Shown: piece by piece, positions 50,603 through 63,716 of the stretch
Numbering within the stretch: position 1 is the first letter of the stretch
Layout: each line of letters opens with the position of its first letter
Assembly (NCBI GenBank): GCA_916700875.1
Contig: CAKAKS010000039.1
Span: 27,560,315-27,624,314, forward strand
DNA length: 64,000 nucleotides
Direction of reading: 5' to 3'
Source of the DNA: Sebastes aleutianus
Taxonomy: Eukaryota > Chordata > Actinopteri > Perciformes > Sebastidae
The notes under the pieces: generated by a model
Seen by the model: the letters and a program-made list of their open reading frames with translations, nothing else
What the model was told of the DNA's origin: nothing
Database searches by the model: none
Position numbers and translations under genes: made by a program

Positions 50603-53600
50603 TTACTCAGCTGCCTCTTTTCCCTGTAAAAACATAAAACAATAAATACATAGAGTACATACAATATGTGCCTGCATACACATACTCTCTAAAGCTTTTG
50701 TTTATCGTTAATTTTATGAAGCTTAACGCTATAATGGTAATTTTTTTCAGTCATAACTAAAGTATTGTGTGATATAAATTAGAGTAAGAGGAATTTTGTT
50801 TGATTTAATTTTAATTAAGCTAAATTGTGTATATATTTACCTTGCCAGAGTCACGGCTCTTGGCTCTCAGCTTGTTGACCTGTGACTCTGCAATGTCAGC
50901 ACGCTCCTCGGCCTCCTCCAGCTCATGCTGGACCTTCCTGCACTTGGACAGATGAACGTTGGCCTGCTCCTCCTGAAAAAACACAGAGATTGACATTTGT
51001 TAATGTCCTAAAAGACAAAAGGTCTGCTTTGTGTGAAATAAATCTGCCACATTATCAAGTTTTCAGTGATGAAAAGAAATAAGTTTTCCTTACCGCCTCC
51101 TCAGACTGCCTCTTGTAGGCCTTCACCTTGAGCTGCAACTTGTCAACCAGATCCTGCAGCCTGGTAACGTTTTTCTTGTCCTCTTCAGTCTGTGGAAGTT
51201 TATTTTAAAGTAAAATATAAAGTACATCTTGACATCTTTTTAGTAATAAGTTAAATCAACATAAGTTGATTTGTATGTTAACTTTAAAAGTGACTGTACC
51301 TGATAGGTGAGCTCCTTCACCCTCCTCTCATATTTGCGGACACCCTTGACAGCATCAGCTCCACGTCTCTGCTCAGCTTCAACCTCTGCCTCCAGCTCAC
51401 GCACCTTTGAAAAAACAGAATATTCATAGAATATTTAGAATCCATATATTTTCCTACATTTGTTTGACTGCGCAAATCTTAACATAACTTTCTTACCCTA
51501 GACTCAAGTTTCTGGAGCTGCTTCTTGCCACCCTTCATGGCCAGGTTCTCAGCCTCATCCAGGCGGTGCTGTAGGTCCTTAACAGCGACCTCCAGGTTCT
51601 TCTTCATCCTCTCCAGGTGAGAGCTAGTATCCTGCTCCTTCTTCAGCTCCTCAGCCATCATAGCAGCCTAAAGGAGACAGCATAAAATACTAATGAGAAA
51701 TATCTTGAAAAAACACATTGGAGTAGAAGTAAGACCAAATTTAATTTAAACCTACATCAGTGATGGCCTTCTTGGCCTTCTCCTCTGCATTTCTTGCTTC
51801 CTGAACAGTGTCATCCACTTCACCCTGGACCTGGACCAGGTCAGACTCAAGCTTCTTCTTGGTGTTCAGAAGGCTTGTGTTCTAAAAGTTGAAAAAGATT
51901 TAGTCATTTAATTTATCATGTGCCTCACGTTATTTAGAATCTAATTTGATTTTTTAATTATTGAAGAAATGATTGGGTTTGTTCACCTGAGAGTGCAGAA
52001 GTCCAACACGCTCACTGGCGTCCACAAGCTCCTGCTCAGCGATCTTGCGGCTTCTCTCTGTCTGTTCCAGAGCAGTTCTAAGTTCCTCAATTTCAGCCAA
52101 CATGAGACCGTTCCTGCGATCCACCATAGCAGCTTGTTCCTTGAAGTCTTCCTGGGCTCTGACAGCATCATCAAGATGCAGTTGTGCATCCTAGTGAAAA
52201 AATTCCAGGAAAATATTCACATGAGTGCCAAAATGTACCTGCACTGACCATAGTCTGTGCAACAACTGTGTGTTTTACAATACCTTCAGCTGTGCTTGCA
52301 CATTCCTCAGCTGCTTCTGGGACTCAGCTGCCTGGCGATTGGCGTGGCTCAGCTGAATCTCCATCTCATTCAGGTCTCCCTCCATCTTCTTCTTGATTCT
52401 CAGGGCATCGTTCCTGCTCCTGACCTCAGAATCCAGATTGCTCTGCATGGCGTCAATCACCCTCTGGCTGTTCCTCTTGATCTGCTCCATCTCCTCATCT
52501 TTCTCTGCCAGCTTCCTGTCCACCTCACCCTTAATCTGGTTGAGCTCCAGTTGGACACGCAGGATCTTAGACTCTTCGTGTTCCAGAGTTCCCTGATGAT
52601 ATCAAAGAATGAAATATTCATATATGCCTTCAAACCTTTTATTGTACATTTGTCCATGATTTTTTTTTTTTTCATAAGATCTCCCTAGAATTTTTTTTAC
52701 CTCAGCCTCTTCAAGAGCTGTCTGGATCTCACACTTCTCCGTCTCCACCTGCTTCTTGGTCTTCTCCAGCTCATGGATACTCTTGCCAGTCTCGCCAATT
52801 TGTTCAGTCAGATCTGAGATCTCCTCTGCAGAGAGAACAGAGAAAAACATGTGTTTGATATTGTTAAGCCTTAAAATGTAAAATAGAAGTACTTAATTCT
52901 AACACATACACACATGTAATGAATACAATGCAACTGTTACATAATGTAAAACTCACGTTGCAAGTTCTTGTTTTCACGCTTCATGGTCTCCAGGTGATCC
53001 AGAGTTTCCTCATAAGAGTTCTTCATCTTGAACAGCTCAGTGCTAAGAGAACGAGCCTCCTTCTGTGCTCCCTCAAGCTCTGCCTGACCCTCCTCGTACT
53101 TCTGTTTCCACTCTGCCAACACCTTAATGTCACAATTAATACAGTTCAGTTGGTTAGCAACATCAAGACAAATAAATATATCTATGTCAGTGTTTGTATG
53201 GCCTGGCCACACAAAGTAAACAATGCTACCTTGTCAAAGTTCCTCTGCTTCTTGTCCAGGTTGGCAGCCAGACCATTGGCCCTCTCCACATCAATCATGA
53301 GGTCCTCCACCTCACTCTGGAGCCTCTGTTTGGTTTTCTCAAGAGAAGCACACTTGGAATTCACTGCCTCAATCTGTTCCTCAGCCTCCTGAAGGCGCTG
53401 GGCCAGCTTTTTCCTGTTTGGAAAAGGTAAGATTTGTCTCTCAATGAAAACTAGGAAGTTACCCGAAGCCTTAGTAACAAGAATCTACAAGGAGAGTTCT
53501 TAACATATAATGTTACAGCTGAATCCGTATATAACATACGAATACCGAAGTTTTTTAGAAATTATATTTCAAAAGGTGGAGCTTGTATATTTGAGCACTG

Positions 53601-56600
53601 TTGACGAGTTATGCTAAAATGCTTCACTTCTGAAATGGCCAATTAATTGTTTAATGTTACTCACTTGGATTCCTCAAGCTCCTCAGTGCGCTGTATAGCA
53701 TCAGTTTCATACTTAGATCTCCACTGAGCCACCTCGCTGTTGGCCTTGGACATTCCACGCTGCAGTTCAGCTTTGGCCTCCTGCTCTTCCTCAAACTGCT
53801 CCCTCAGCAGATCACAGTCATGGCGAGCTGATTGCAGTCCATGGGCAAGAGCATTCTTGGCCTGGTGTAAGAAATATTATTGAATTCACAAAATGTCCTC
53901 ATCCCAAACAAATAATACCAATACACACTTAGTTGTGGTTTCTTACCTTAACCTCCTCTTCAGTCGTTCTCTTCAGCTCCTCAATCTGCTGTGTGAAGGC
54001 CTGTTTGCCTCTGGTCAGCTGGGAGACGAGAGCTTCTTTCTCTTCAATTTGACGGCCGAACTCACCTAGTGTGGAAGATGTCTCAATACATTAGTTTATG
54101 TTTTGTCTCTCAATAACCTACAAAACATTTCATTCAAGGATAACTTGTAGAGACCATTTTCTGTCAGGAGACGTGCTTTCTGTGCATTTGCGTCATTGAT
54201 TTGACGGACATTTTCATCATTCTTGGTCTTCAGTTCGCTAAATTGGTCCTCAAGAGTACGGCACATCTTTTCAAGATTTCCCTAATGAGGAAAAGACAGA
54301 TGAGAACCGTGATCAGATTTTATTTATAATGTTAATTACCTTATTTACAATTCTAATTTGTGTATTAAAATATCATGTAATGCATTGTGTACCTTTGCTT
54401 TAGCAACGTTCTCCATGTTGCTGGAGAGGTCATCAATCTCCATCTTGTATTCACTCTTTTCCTTCTCAAGCTTCTGCTTAACACGCTGGAGGTTGTCAAT
54501 CTGCTCTCCCAGCTCAGCAACGCTGTCAGCCTGCTTCTTGCGAAGAGCAGCAGCAGTGGCTTCATGCTGCAGAGTGGATTCCTCAAGGTCACGACGGACC
54601 TTCTGGAACTCAGCCTCACGCTTCTTGTTCATCTCAATCTGAGCAGCAGTGGCACCACCGGCCTCCTCCAGCCTCTCACTGATCTCCTCAAGTTCCCTGG
54701 AGAGGTCAGCTCTCTGCTTCTCAACCTTGGCACGAGCAGCGCGCTCAGCCTCAATCTCCTCCTCCAGTTCCTCAATACGGGCCTGTTGAATGTAGATGTA
54801 ATGTTTTTCAGTAAATTTTAACTTTTAATACACAAAATAGGAAATGTATACAGTAATGTTTTGTGTAACACAATATGTCACCTGAAGCTCCTTGATCTTC
54901 TTCTGAAGCTGAGCACCCAGTGACTGCTCATCTTCAATCTTGCTAAGGTGCTGACTGATTTCAAAGTCCTTCCTGTGAGAGTGATAGTTAAAGTATAGAG
55001 TTCATGCAGTTGACCACAATTTTAAAAGAATGATTGTTGTACAAATTAAAAAACTATATTACTTTTTAATTTTCTCATCAGACTGCTGCTTTTCATTTTC
55101 AAGATCCATGACGGATTCCTGGGCCAGTTTCAGATCACCCTCAAGCTTCCTCTTGGCTCTCTCAAGGTCCATACGCAGCTTCTTCTCTTGCTCCAGAGAA
55201 CCTTCAAGCTGTACAAATAATATGAGTTTTTAATTATCATATTTAAGAAGAAACTTGCTTTGCCAATCCAAGTGTCTTTGTAAACTTACATCATCCACTT
55301 GCTGCTCAAGCTTGGTCTTGGCCTTGGTCAGAGTGTTGACTTTGTCTTCCTCAGCCTGCAGGTCATCAAGAGTCTGCTGATGAGCCTCCTGAAGGGCTTT
55401 CTTTTCCTTGGTCAGCTTAGCAACGCTCTCATCCTGAGAGGCCATCTCCTCGGTCAGGTTCTTCACCTAAGTGTGCAAGAAAGTACTTGTCAATAAATGG
55501 TAATTACTATAATTGTAGTTGATCTGATGGACAGATTATTATTTGCGAACCTTGTTCTCAGTGGCATGTTTCTCCTTCTCCACTTTGGCCAAGGTAAGCT
55601 CCAGGTCATCAATATCCTTCTTGAGCTCAGAGCATTCATCCTCCAGCTTTCTCTTCTTGGCAGTGAGCTCAGCATTGATTTCCTCTTCATCCTCCAGTCT
55701 CTCAGTTGTCTCTTTGAGTTTGGCCTCCATCTGGATCTTACTCTTGATAAGTCCCTCACATCTCTCCTCAGCGTCTGACAGATTCTCTCCTTCCTAGTCC
55801 ATTTTATGAAAATAGATGTTAGCACATTAACATTGAAAAACGTGAAAAAGCATAACTGCCTGTTGATGTGTACTTACAGATGCGATTTGCAGCTGCAGAT
55901 CATTCTTCTCCTGCAGAATGGACACCATCTTCTCCTCCAGATCCTTCTTCTTTGCCAGGGCAGCAGCCAAGTCAGTTTTCATCTTATCATAGTTCTCCTT
56001 CATATTTGCCAGCTCCTTCTCAGTTTCAGCACTCTTCAGCAGAGGCTTGATCTTGTAGTACACCTTCATCCATGGCCAGTGTTTCACATTCATGAATGAG
56101 CGGATATTGTACTGGATGGTATATATGGCTTCCCTGCAGAGAAGAAGTAGCTGTTATGGACAATGTTGCTTGTCATCTTTCATATCATCATTCAGATTGA
56201 GCTGTTTTAAACATGCCTCCTCTCTGTCATCTTCACATATTCCTTTCTCATGACGTAACCACGGCACAAAGCCTGAGTCATGGTGACCAGAGATGACAGT
56301 TTTTCATCCCTCATTTCTTCAAGGGTACCCAGCAGACCGGCCTTGAAGAACACCTGAACAAACAAAAATTAAAAAATGAATGTAGGATGAACTCTGATAG
56401 CGAATACTTCACACCCTGTAAAACAAACAAACAAACAAACAAACAAGGATCATTTTTCGTTTAGTACGCAAGCATATCGGAAGCCTTTTTCACTCATATG
56501 TAGATACACTATCATTTTGCAGCTGTCTGCACCGGCTGTCTGCAGCTAAACTGCAGTTCACTGTGTAATGCTTCCTCTGAACAGAAAATTTCAGTCCTGC

Positions 56601-59600
56601 TGTGTGTTTAGTTCCGTAAGCTCTGTTAGCTCTATTAGCCCTGTGAGCTGTTAGCTCTGCCAAACACACGGCAGGACTCTGCTGCCCACCAGCTTTACAG
56701 ACATGCTAACTTTATGACAATCCTATGCAATTTTGGGCAAAAACCATGCAGTTTGTTGAATGCAGTATAAATCTGTTATTTTCGGTTATTCTAAAAATGA
56801 TGTGTTTGAATATTTCTGCATACTGGGGTCCCTAAACAGTCTTGGAATTGCATAAAGTTGGGTATCAATGTAAAGCTGAGACTCTTGTGGATCCAATGAG
56901 CCCAATTGTATTCATGTTTGATGATGTTAGTCCCCATAGTAGCCATTTCATACAGTGAGACCATTTTTTTTTAGTAATTTGACCTTACTGTTTAAAATGA
57001 CTTGTGGTGACCTCTAGGATAATCACAGCCTCATGAAACTTTAAAACCAGACACTAGAGACCATAGGGCAGTCAGTGTCTTAATGGTTTTCCTAGGTATA
57101 TTGACAATAAGGGGGTTTCTGAGCAGTTTCCAGAACAGAAGTGCTCGCCATCAAATCGCCAAAAAATGCAATTCTTGCAGACATCACCTAACGCCAAAGT
57201 TCTAAGATTTCTAAGATAAAATTTCACAATTTATTTTCATGTTTATTTCTGATTCATGACTAGAACAACTAGACACACAGTGCTGAGCTGCATCTGCAAT
57301 TTATATTCAGGTTCCCAGCTTTCAGATGATTTACCACTATGTGACATATACTGCTGACCTGCTATCTTCCCCTAAAGACCCACTGTCCCCCGCACCCCCC
57401 CAAAAAAAGACAAAAAATGGTCTATTGTGGGTCTCAAAGGGTTAACCGAAAAACAATCAAACACACTGGACTGAACAACTTAACCTCCTTGGTAATTATT
57501 CTTCAGTAAAATAAGGAAATCAAGTGCTTACCTTGGTGTGTCCGAATTTGTACTCATCATGAGGAACATCAATTGACCCAAGCAGCTTCTCTGAAGCCTT
57601 CTTGTTGTCAATGAACTGTCCGTCAGGGATGACACTGGCATTCAGTACCTTGTACCTTTTAATGAGATAATTAATGGTCAGTGTGAGCATTTTATTTCAA
57701 TAATCTGCATCAAAATGTTATTAAAATGTCCATTGATACCTCTGTTTGAAGTCAGCATAGATGATTCTGCTGGGGAAACCTTTTCTGCAGATTCTGATAC
57801 CCTCCAGCACACCGTTACACCTGAGCTGGTGGATAACCAGGAAGTTCTCCATGAGACCTGTAAAAAAGACATTTCATAACAACTTCTTTGAATAAATAGT
57901 CTCAGTTGAAGCGGCCCCATTTTAAGTAAACCATACCAACAAAGTGTCGAGATTATGATCTCTATGTACCTGGAGTCTTTGACTCATTGGGAATCAGGCA
58001 GCGCACAAAGTGAGGATGGGTGGCCCTCAAGTTAGTCATCAGCTTGCCCAAGTTCTCCTGTAGATGTAAAAAGTCTTATCATGACATGTAACAATTTTGA
58101 GTTTGTGTATAAACTTGTTTGCCATGTTGAAGCTTACCCTAAACTGTGAAGACACAGTCTGCATAGAACCACCCTTCTTCTTGCCTCCCTTCTTGCCAAT
58201 CTCTGTTGATAATTTTAAGTAGACATGTTTTTTTAGAACAACACATCAAATTTATATGAACACATGCTACTGTTGAAAACATTCAGTATCTATAACCTTA
58301 AAATGTGTTTTAGTTTACTGTGGAAACTATCATACCCTCAACGACAGGAGGATACAGAACAGGCAGCAGTTTCACTGAGGACTTCTGGTACAGCTGCACG
58401 ACAGACTCATTCAGTGGATCCTTGTTCTTGTCCAGCCAGCCACCGATATTGTAGTCCACGGTACCAGCATAGTGCACCAGGGAGAAGTGGGCCTCAGCCT
58501 TGCCTTTGGCGGGCTTTGGCTTCTCAAATGCTTTGTTTTTGCCAAGATGCTGGTCATACAGCTTGTTCTTGAAGGATGTGTCTGTGGCCTTGGGGAACAT
58601 GCACTCCTCTTCAAGGATGGAGAAGATACCCATGGGCTTGAAAAAAGCGGGAAGAAGTGTCATTAAGTGTTACATTACGTCAAATTAAGAACAATTATAT
58701 ATAATCACAAAATGAAGTGATTACCTTTTCAATCAGCTCGATGCAGGCAGCCAAGTCCATGCCAAAGTCAATGAACTCCCAGATAATACCCTCCTTCTTG
58801 TACTCCTCTTGCTCCAGGACAAACATGGTGTGGTTGAAAAACTGTTGCAGTTTCTCATTGGTGAAGTTGATGCACAGCTGCTCCAGTGTGTTGAACTGCG
58901 AGGAGACAAATACTCAGTATAATCTCTTGTAGGCAATAAGAATGATTCTGTCATAGAAAGTATTGGCTGGTCAATTGTTGGAAATGAAGCTTACATCAAA
59001 GATTTCAAAGCCAGCGATATCCAGGACACCGATGTAGTACTGCCTCGCCTGTTTAGTGTCCAACATCTGGTTGATACGGATGACCATCCACAAGAACATC
59101 TTCTCATAGATAGACTTGGCGAGGGCAGGCACTGAGTTCATCACCTAAATAAAAACAAGGATGTTATTTGATTGTCAGTCAATCATTTTGTAAAATAATG
59201 GATTACTAGTATTTTTAATTTGTGAGATAAATGAAACAAAAAATCCATCTAAGATGGTCCTTGACTTATTCTGCATTATGCATTTAGCGTTCAATGTGTA
59301 AAACTCATGGAAAATAGTAATAAATTGAACACTGACATTGCATTTCTTTGTTTCTAATAAATCCTACACTACCTTATTTTAGTAGAACTAACTAAATAGT
59401 AGGATATTGGATATTGATAATTTATGTTTACCTGAGGTACAGTCTGTCCCTTGGTGACATACTCATTTCCGACTTTCACTCTGGGATAGCACAGAGCCTT
59501 CAGCATGTCAGCCGAGTTCACACCCAGCAAGTAAGCAACCTTGTCAGCCTCTGAAAATAGTTCAGTGATTTCCATCATGATATGAACAGAAACAAGTATG

Positions 59601-61622
59601 ATTAAACTTTTTTTTACTGTTGTTCCCAAGCTATTCACTTTGAGCTGACATTAAATACTCACCCTCTGTGCCGTCTGGCTCAGCCTGCTCCTCACGCTGC
59701 TTCTGCTTGAACTTCATGCTACCATGGTGGAGGACAGCACCAGTATTCTTGTAGATGCTCATCTTCTCTTCATTAGTGAAGCCCAGGATATCAATAGCAT
59801 TCTGAGTACAAAAGATGTGTCCACACAAAACATAATCATTGTAGAAAATGCACTTTTGATGTTGCATTTAATGCAGAATATATTTAAATATTTTGAAGTG
59901 AAGATCACTCACATCAGTGGCTTCCAGCTCAACTTTGTCATCAATGCTGGCCACAGTGATCTGACCCATGCTGCACATTGGGAAGTCGTAGGGGTTGGTT
60001 GTGATGAGTGCCAAATCTGGAAATCAAAAAAGGGTGAAAATGTTCATAACATTTTTTTCATATGAAAACTATAAGTATGTTAAACGTGCAAATTCTCAAT
60101 CTGTTTACCAATCAGCTCCGGTATGTGGGCGGTCATCATCTGATAGAAGATGTGGTAGCCCCTCTCAGCAGGAAGCTGGAATGTCACTCTAGACTTCTCC
60201 AGCAGATCTAAAAATATTGTTCGTAAGTCACAGCCCGGTCAATTGTCAATTCCAGTCATTTGTATGTACTTTGAGGATTGTTACTTACATGTCTCAATAT
60301 CAGCACTAGCCAGTTTGCCAGTTGCGCCGAAATGGATTCTGATGAATTTACCCTGTTTGGAACAAAGGGATGTTTAATGTCCCTCCACATGGGCAATCTT
60401 TAACAAGACCTCTCATTTGTAGAAATCATTTCATACTTACAAAACGAGAAGAGTTGTCATTCCTCACAGTTTTGGCGTTACCATAGGCCTCCAGCAGGGG
60501 ATTGGCTGCAATAATCTGATCCTCCAGTGACCCCTATAATCCAGGTTTAGAATTTATGTTTGGTTAATGACTTTATTTTTCTCTGGAAAAATATTCCTTA
60601 GGTAAAGATCCTTGAATTGTAACCATCAGTAACATACCTTTGAAGTGTCCCTCTTCTTGGCCCCCTCAACTGAGATTGTTGCAAAGTACTGGATGACACG
60701 CTTGGTGTTCACAGTCTTTCCAGCACCAGACTCTCCACTAGGTATAGACACAGATATATAAGTATTTGATCAAGATATTTGCACATAAACACAGTCAACA
60801 AATGTAAATGTAACAAACTTACGTGATCAAGACAGACTGGTTCTCCCTATCTGTTGAATCCAAAACAAAGGAATTAACTATGTTTTACTGCAACAGAAAC
60901 CTCATAGTGACAAATTCTACATTGTTATAGTCATGACTTACCAGTCGCCATGAACTGATAAGCGTTGTCAGAGACAGAGAAGATGTGGGGTGGAGCCTCC
61001 ATACGCTTCTTGCCTCTATAGGCACCTACACATTCAGAATCGTACACTGGGAGCCACTTGTAGGGGTTCACAGTGGCACAGAACAACCCAGAGTAGGTCT
61101 GAAAGTGATCATAGATATTCAATAGTTACTTCTATGTTTCCTACTAGTATAGCCATTTTCAATAGTTGTCTTTTCTCATAAAGCAGATTGTCTTACGTAG
61201 ATCATCCATGCTGCATAACGCTCTTTGAGGTTATACAGCACAGAGGCTTCATTGAGATGGGTCATCATGGCCATGTCCTCAATCTTGTCATACTTTGGAG
61301 GGTTCATTGGAGAGACGTCAGCTTCTTTAACTACCTTTTCCTGTAACACAACATTTGTCACAATGAGAACTGATCATATTGAAAACCCAGTTGACTCTGA
61401 CTTTACGATACCAACCTCCTGAGTGTCAAGGACTTTGACGGTGACTTTGTCACCATCTTTCTTGATGATCGTTCCCTTCAAGTACAGCTCCTTGACATCG
61501 GCCACGTAGCAGGCACTCTTGGCATCAAATGGTGCAGTTTGAGCCTCAATCCTCTCCCTCTCTGGTTTACGAAGGTAAATGGCAGCCTTGCCATATTGGG
61601 CCATCTCCGCGTCCGTACTCAT
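50603..61622 (-). CDS. fast skeletal muscle myosin heavy chain, array copy D
   Basis: Fourth array member and near twin of copy B. Coding exons equal the copy B coordinates plus 30,746 for coding exons 1-5 and 18-38, plus 30,747 for exons 6-17, and plus 30,748 for the stop exon at 50603-50623. Examples: first 61622-61416, P-loop exon 60737-60638, last large exon 50972-50841. Predicted length 1,930 residues, loop 1 A205, loop 2 I627 G628 as in B. Differences from B that I saw: A14 (S in B), A845 (S), A1678 (G) and S1772 (A). The 3' end, roughly from 50520 to 52200, is partly C-like, so the gene is a mosaic. No disabling change seen. Confidence 0.95.
56727..57180. repeat. interspersed repeat in the large intron of copy D
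   Basis: Collinear with the copies in the same intron of A, B and C. Confidence 0.6.
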
Positions 61623-61960
61623 GGTGCCGGCTGATGTCTGTTAAATAATTTTAAAGGAACTGCCAACATTATACCAATGTTTTAAGGGCATGTAATTAAA
61701 CAGCATTCTCTAAATTCTGCTGAATAGTAAACATATCCATACTGAATCCATGTCTGTGTATTGTTACTGTACAGGTGGGCTTCAACTTTACTCAAAGTCC
61801 TTTTCAGACTTAGATTTTACTGAGAATAAATACTAACATATTGTTGTGTTTTGTCAAAATGTTTGGATGAATAACTCTAGACATGCAATGAATGAGACAA
61901 ATTTTACATAAGTAGTAAACGCTTGTAAAGAAAAGTTAAACATTTGAAAGTTGTCCTTAC

Positions 61961-61994
61961 CTGACCACCTCTATGTCAACAGTATTCACCAATC
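61961..61994 (-). other. 5' noncoding exon 2 of MYH copy D
   Basis: 34-nt exon identical in position and splice sites to that of copy B at an offset of 30,746. Confidence 0.65.
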
Positions 61995-62131
61995 CTGTTC
62001 AAAACAGGTTTTATTGTTATTGAGTAGGTGTAAAACAAGTTTTACTCAACAAATGATTCTATTAACATAACTTATTTCTTTAATGAAGAACAAATTAAAA
62101 TGGTCTCAAGATTAAGAGCATAAAGTCTTAC

Positions 62132-62193
62132 CACAAGCAGGAACTCAGGTCTTCAGTGGCACACACGGTTGTGTTCTCAAGTAGCCTTTATAT
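62132..62193 (-). promoter_or_regulatory. core promoter and noncoding exon 1 of MYH copy D
   Basis: ATATAAA box at 62187-62193; exon 1 ends at 62132 before a GTAAG donor. E-box CAACTG at 62291-62296, as in copy B. Confidence 0.65.
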
Positions 62194-63531
62194 TGAATCA
62201 GGTTTTGATGACACAGTAGAAGTTAAATGTGGTATACACACCAAATGAGGTAGGGTAGCCTGGCAGGAATAAAACATTTTGGAATTGTATCAACTGATGT
62301 TTCAGGTTTCAGTTATTATGGCCAGGTCTTGATTTTTGCTTAATCATTACTTCAATTTAAGTTTATTTAAGGCTCTTGAACAACATTTATATAAGGTATA
62401 CTAATTTAAAAATACATCAGTGTTCTATTTTCCTAAACTGTTTAAATTATAATACATATTTTTTTTTTAAAAGTAATTGTTTTTAAAAGTACAACTGTAT
62501 AATCATTTTTAATTTACAGAACCTTATTGTGATCATACAATTTAAACAAAATAATATAAGTATGTCATGAATGACTAAAGTAATATTTTTAATTTTACTA
62601 CTAAGCGTGATTGAGTCTTTCAGTTTTGATTCAGCATGAGCATAGTATTGTGACCAGTGACCATAGCACTAAACATCCACAGCAAGAATAAGTAATGTAA
62701 AGAAACTATTACGAAAAAAAATAAACAATTAAAATAACAAAGATCCTTGAAATAGTATCAGTTAATCCCCTATCTAGGCTACTCCTCTTTATCTGATAGA
62801 AGAACAGTGATCTCAATGTGGAGGTTGAATATTCTCTGAACAGTTGATATATGCTTTCCTATTGAACACATAAAACTCCCTTTTCTGACACTTTTGGTCA
62901 CTTTTGGACTTTTCTAGCTGGATGCATTTTGATTATGGCCAAAAGTAAACCCTCAAGCTGTGCTGGGATGCCAGAATTCATTTAACTGTCTCATTCAAAA
63001 GTGTTAGCCTCCGAAGAAATATTTTAAGCAAGAACTTATCTTGAATTAAGCCACCTATGCATTTATGCCCATGCAGCATTTCAATTTTGGAATTACAATG
63101 ACAATAGTGAAACCCATTTTCCCTTCTCCTCAAACAGTTTCTCCAACCTCATGAAGTATCTAAGTGCTCTCAGACATTCTTGATATTGAAGTCTCTGGAA
63201 TGTCTTGGCTGTTATCTCAATTGCCTGTGCTTGGGACCTATTTATATTTGCACATTGGGGGCATGGTTACTAGTTTTCCAGACCTCAAATGTTACAGATG
63301 GTTACATCAGGTATATATTGTTGGTCATTGTTGTCTTTAAAACAGCCCAAACCTGTACCTCAAAAAAAAAGTATGCAGCATTCTTCATGTTATAGCCAGC
63401 CATTCCAATAAAGATTATAGAATTTTGTTTAGCTGTGTCACAAATGATCCAAATCTGAAATTTGCTCTCTTTCAGAGGACACGACTGGATCAAAATAACA
63501 CAGACAATGCAATTTAGGATCAAAAATTAGT
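62194..63531. other. D/E intergenic spacer, no gene
   Basis: Almost identical to the B/C spacer with only scattered one-base differences. It has none of the A/B or C/D insertions. Confidence 0.7.
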
Positions 63532-63537
63532 TTTATT
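63532..63537 (-). promoter_or_regulatory. poly(A) signal of MYH copy E
   Basis: AATAAA on the coding strand, 57 nt beyond the copy E stop codon. Confidence 0.65.
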
Positions 63538-63593
63538 GTGGTATATTTCACATCATATTGTATGATTAGAAACAGCCCATCAGATGAAGTGCT

Positions 63594-63614
63594 TTACTCA
63601 GCTGCCTCTTTTCC
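63594..63614 (-). CDS. fast skeletal muscle myosin heavy chain, array copy E (last coding exon only)
   Basis: A 21-nt last coding exon encoding GKEAAE and a stop, preceded by a CAG acceptor, exactly as in B-D. It and its flanks match copy C at an offset of 30,746 bp, including the start of the TTAA element in the last intron. The next coding exon should lie about 1.1 kb further, outside the window, so integrity cannot be judged. Confidence 0.85.
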   Translation of the reverse strand, partial: GKEAAE

Positions 63615-63716
63615 CTGTAAAAACATAAAACAATTAATACATACAGTGCATACAATATGTGCCTGCATACACATCATACTCTCTAAAGCTTTTGTCTATC
63701 GTTAATTTTATGAAGC

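Noticed and set aside
50603..61622. Copy D as a pseudogene because of the LINE at its 3' end and its mosaic structure
   Set aside because: All coding exons match the intact copy B in length and phase, with promoter and poly(A) signal present.
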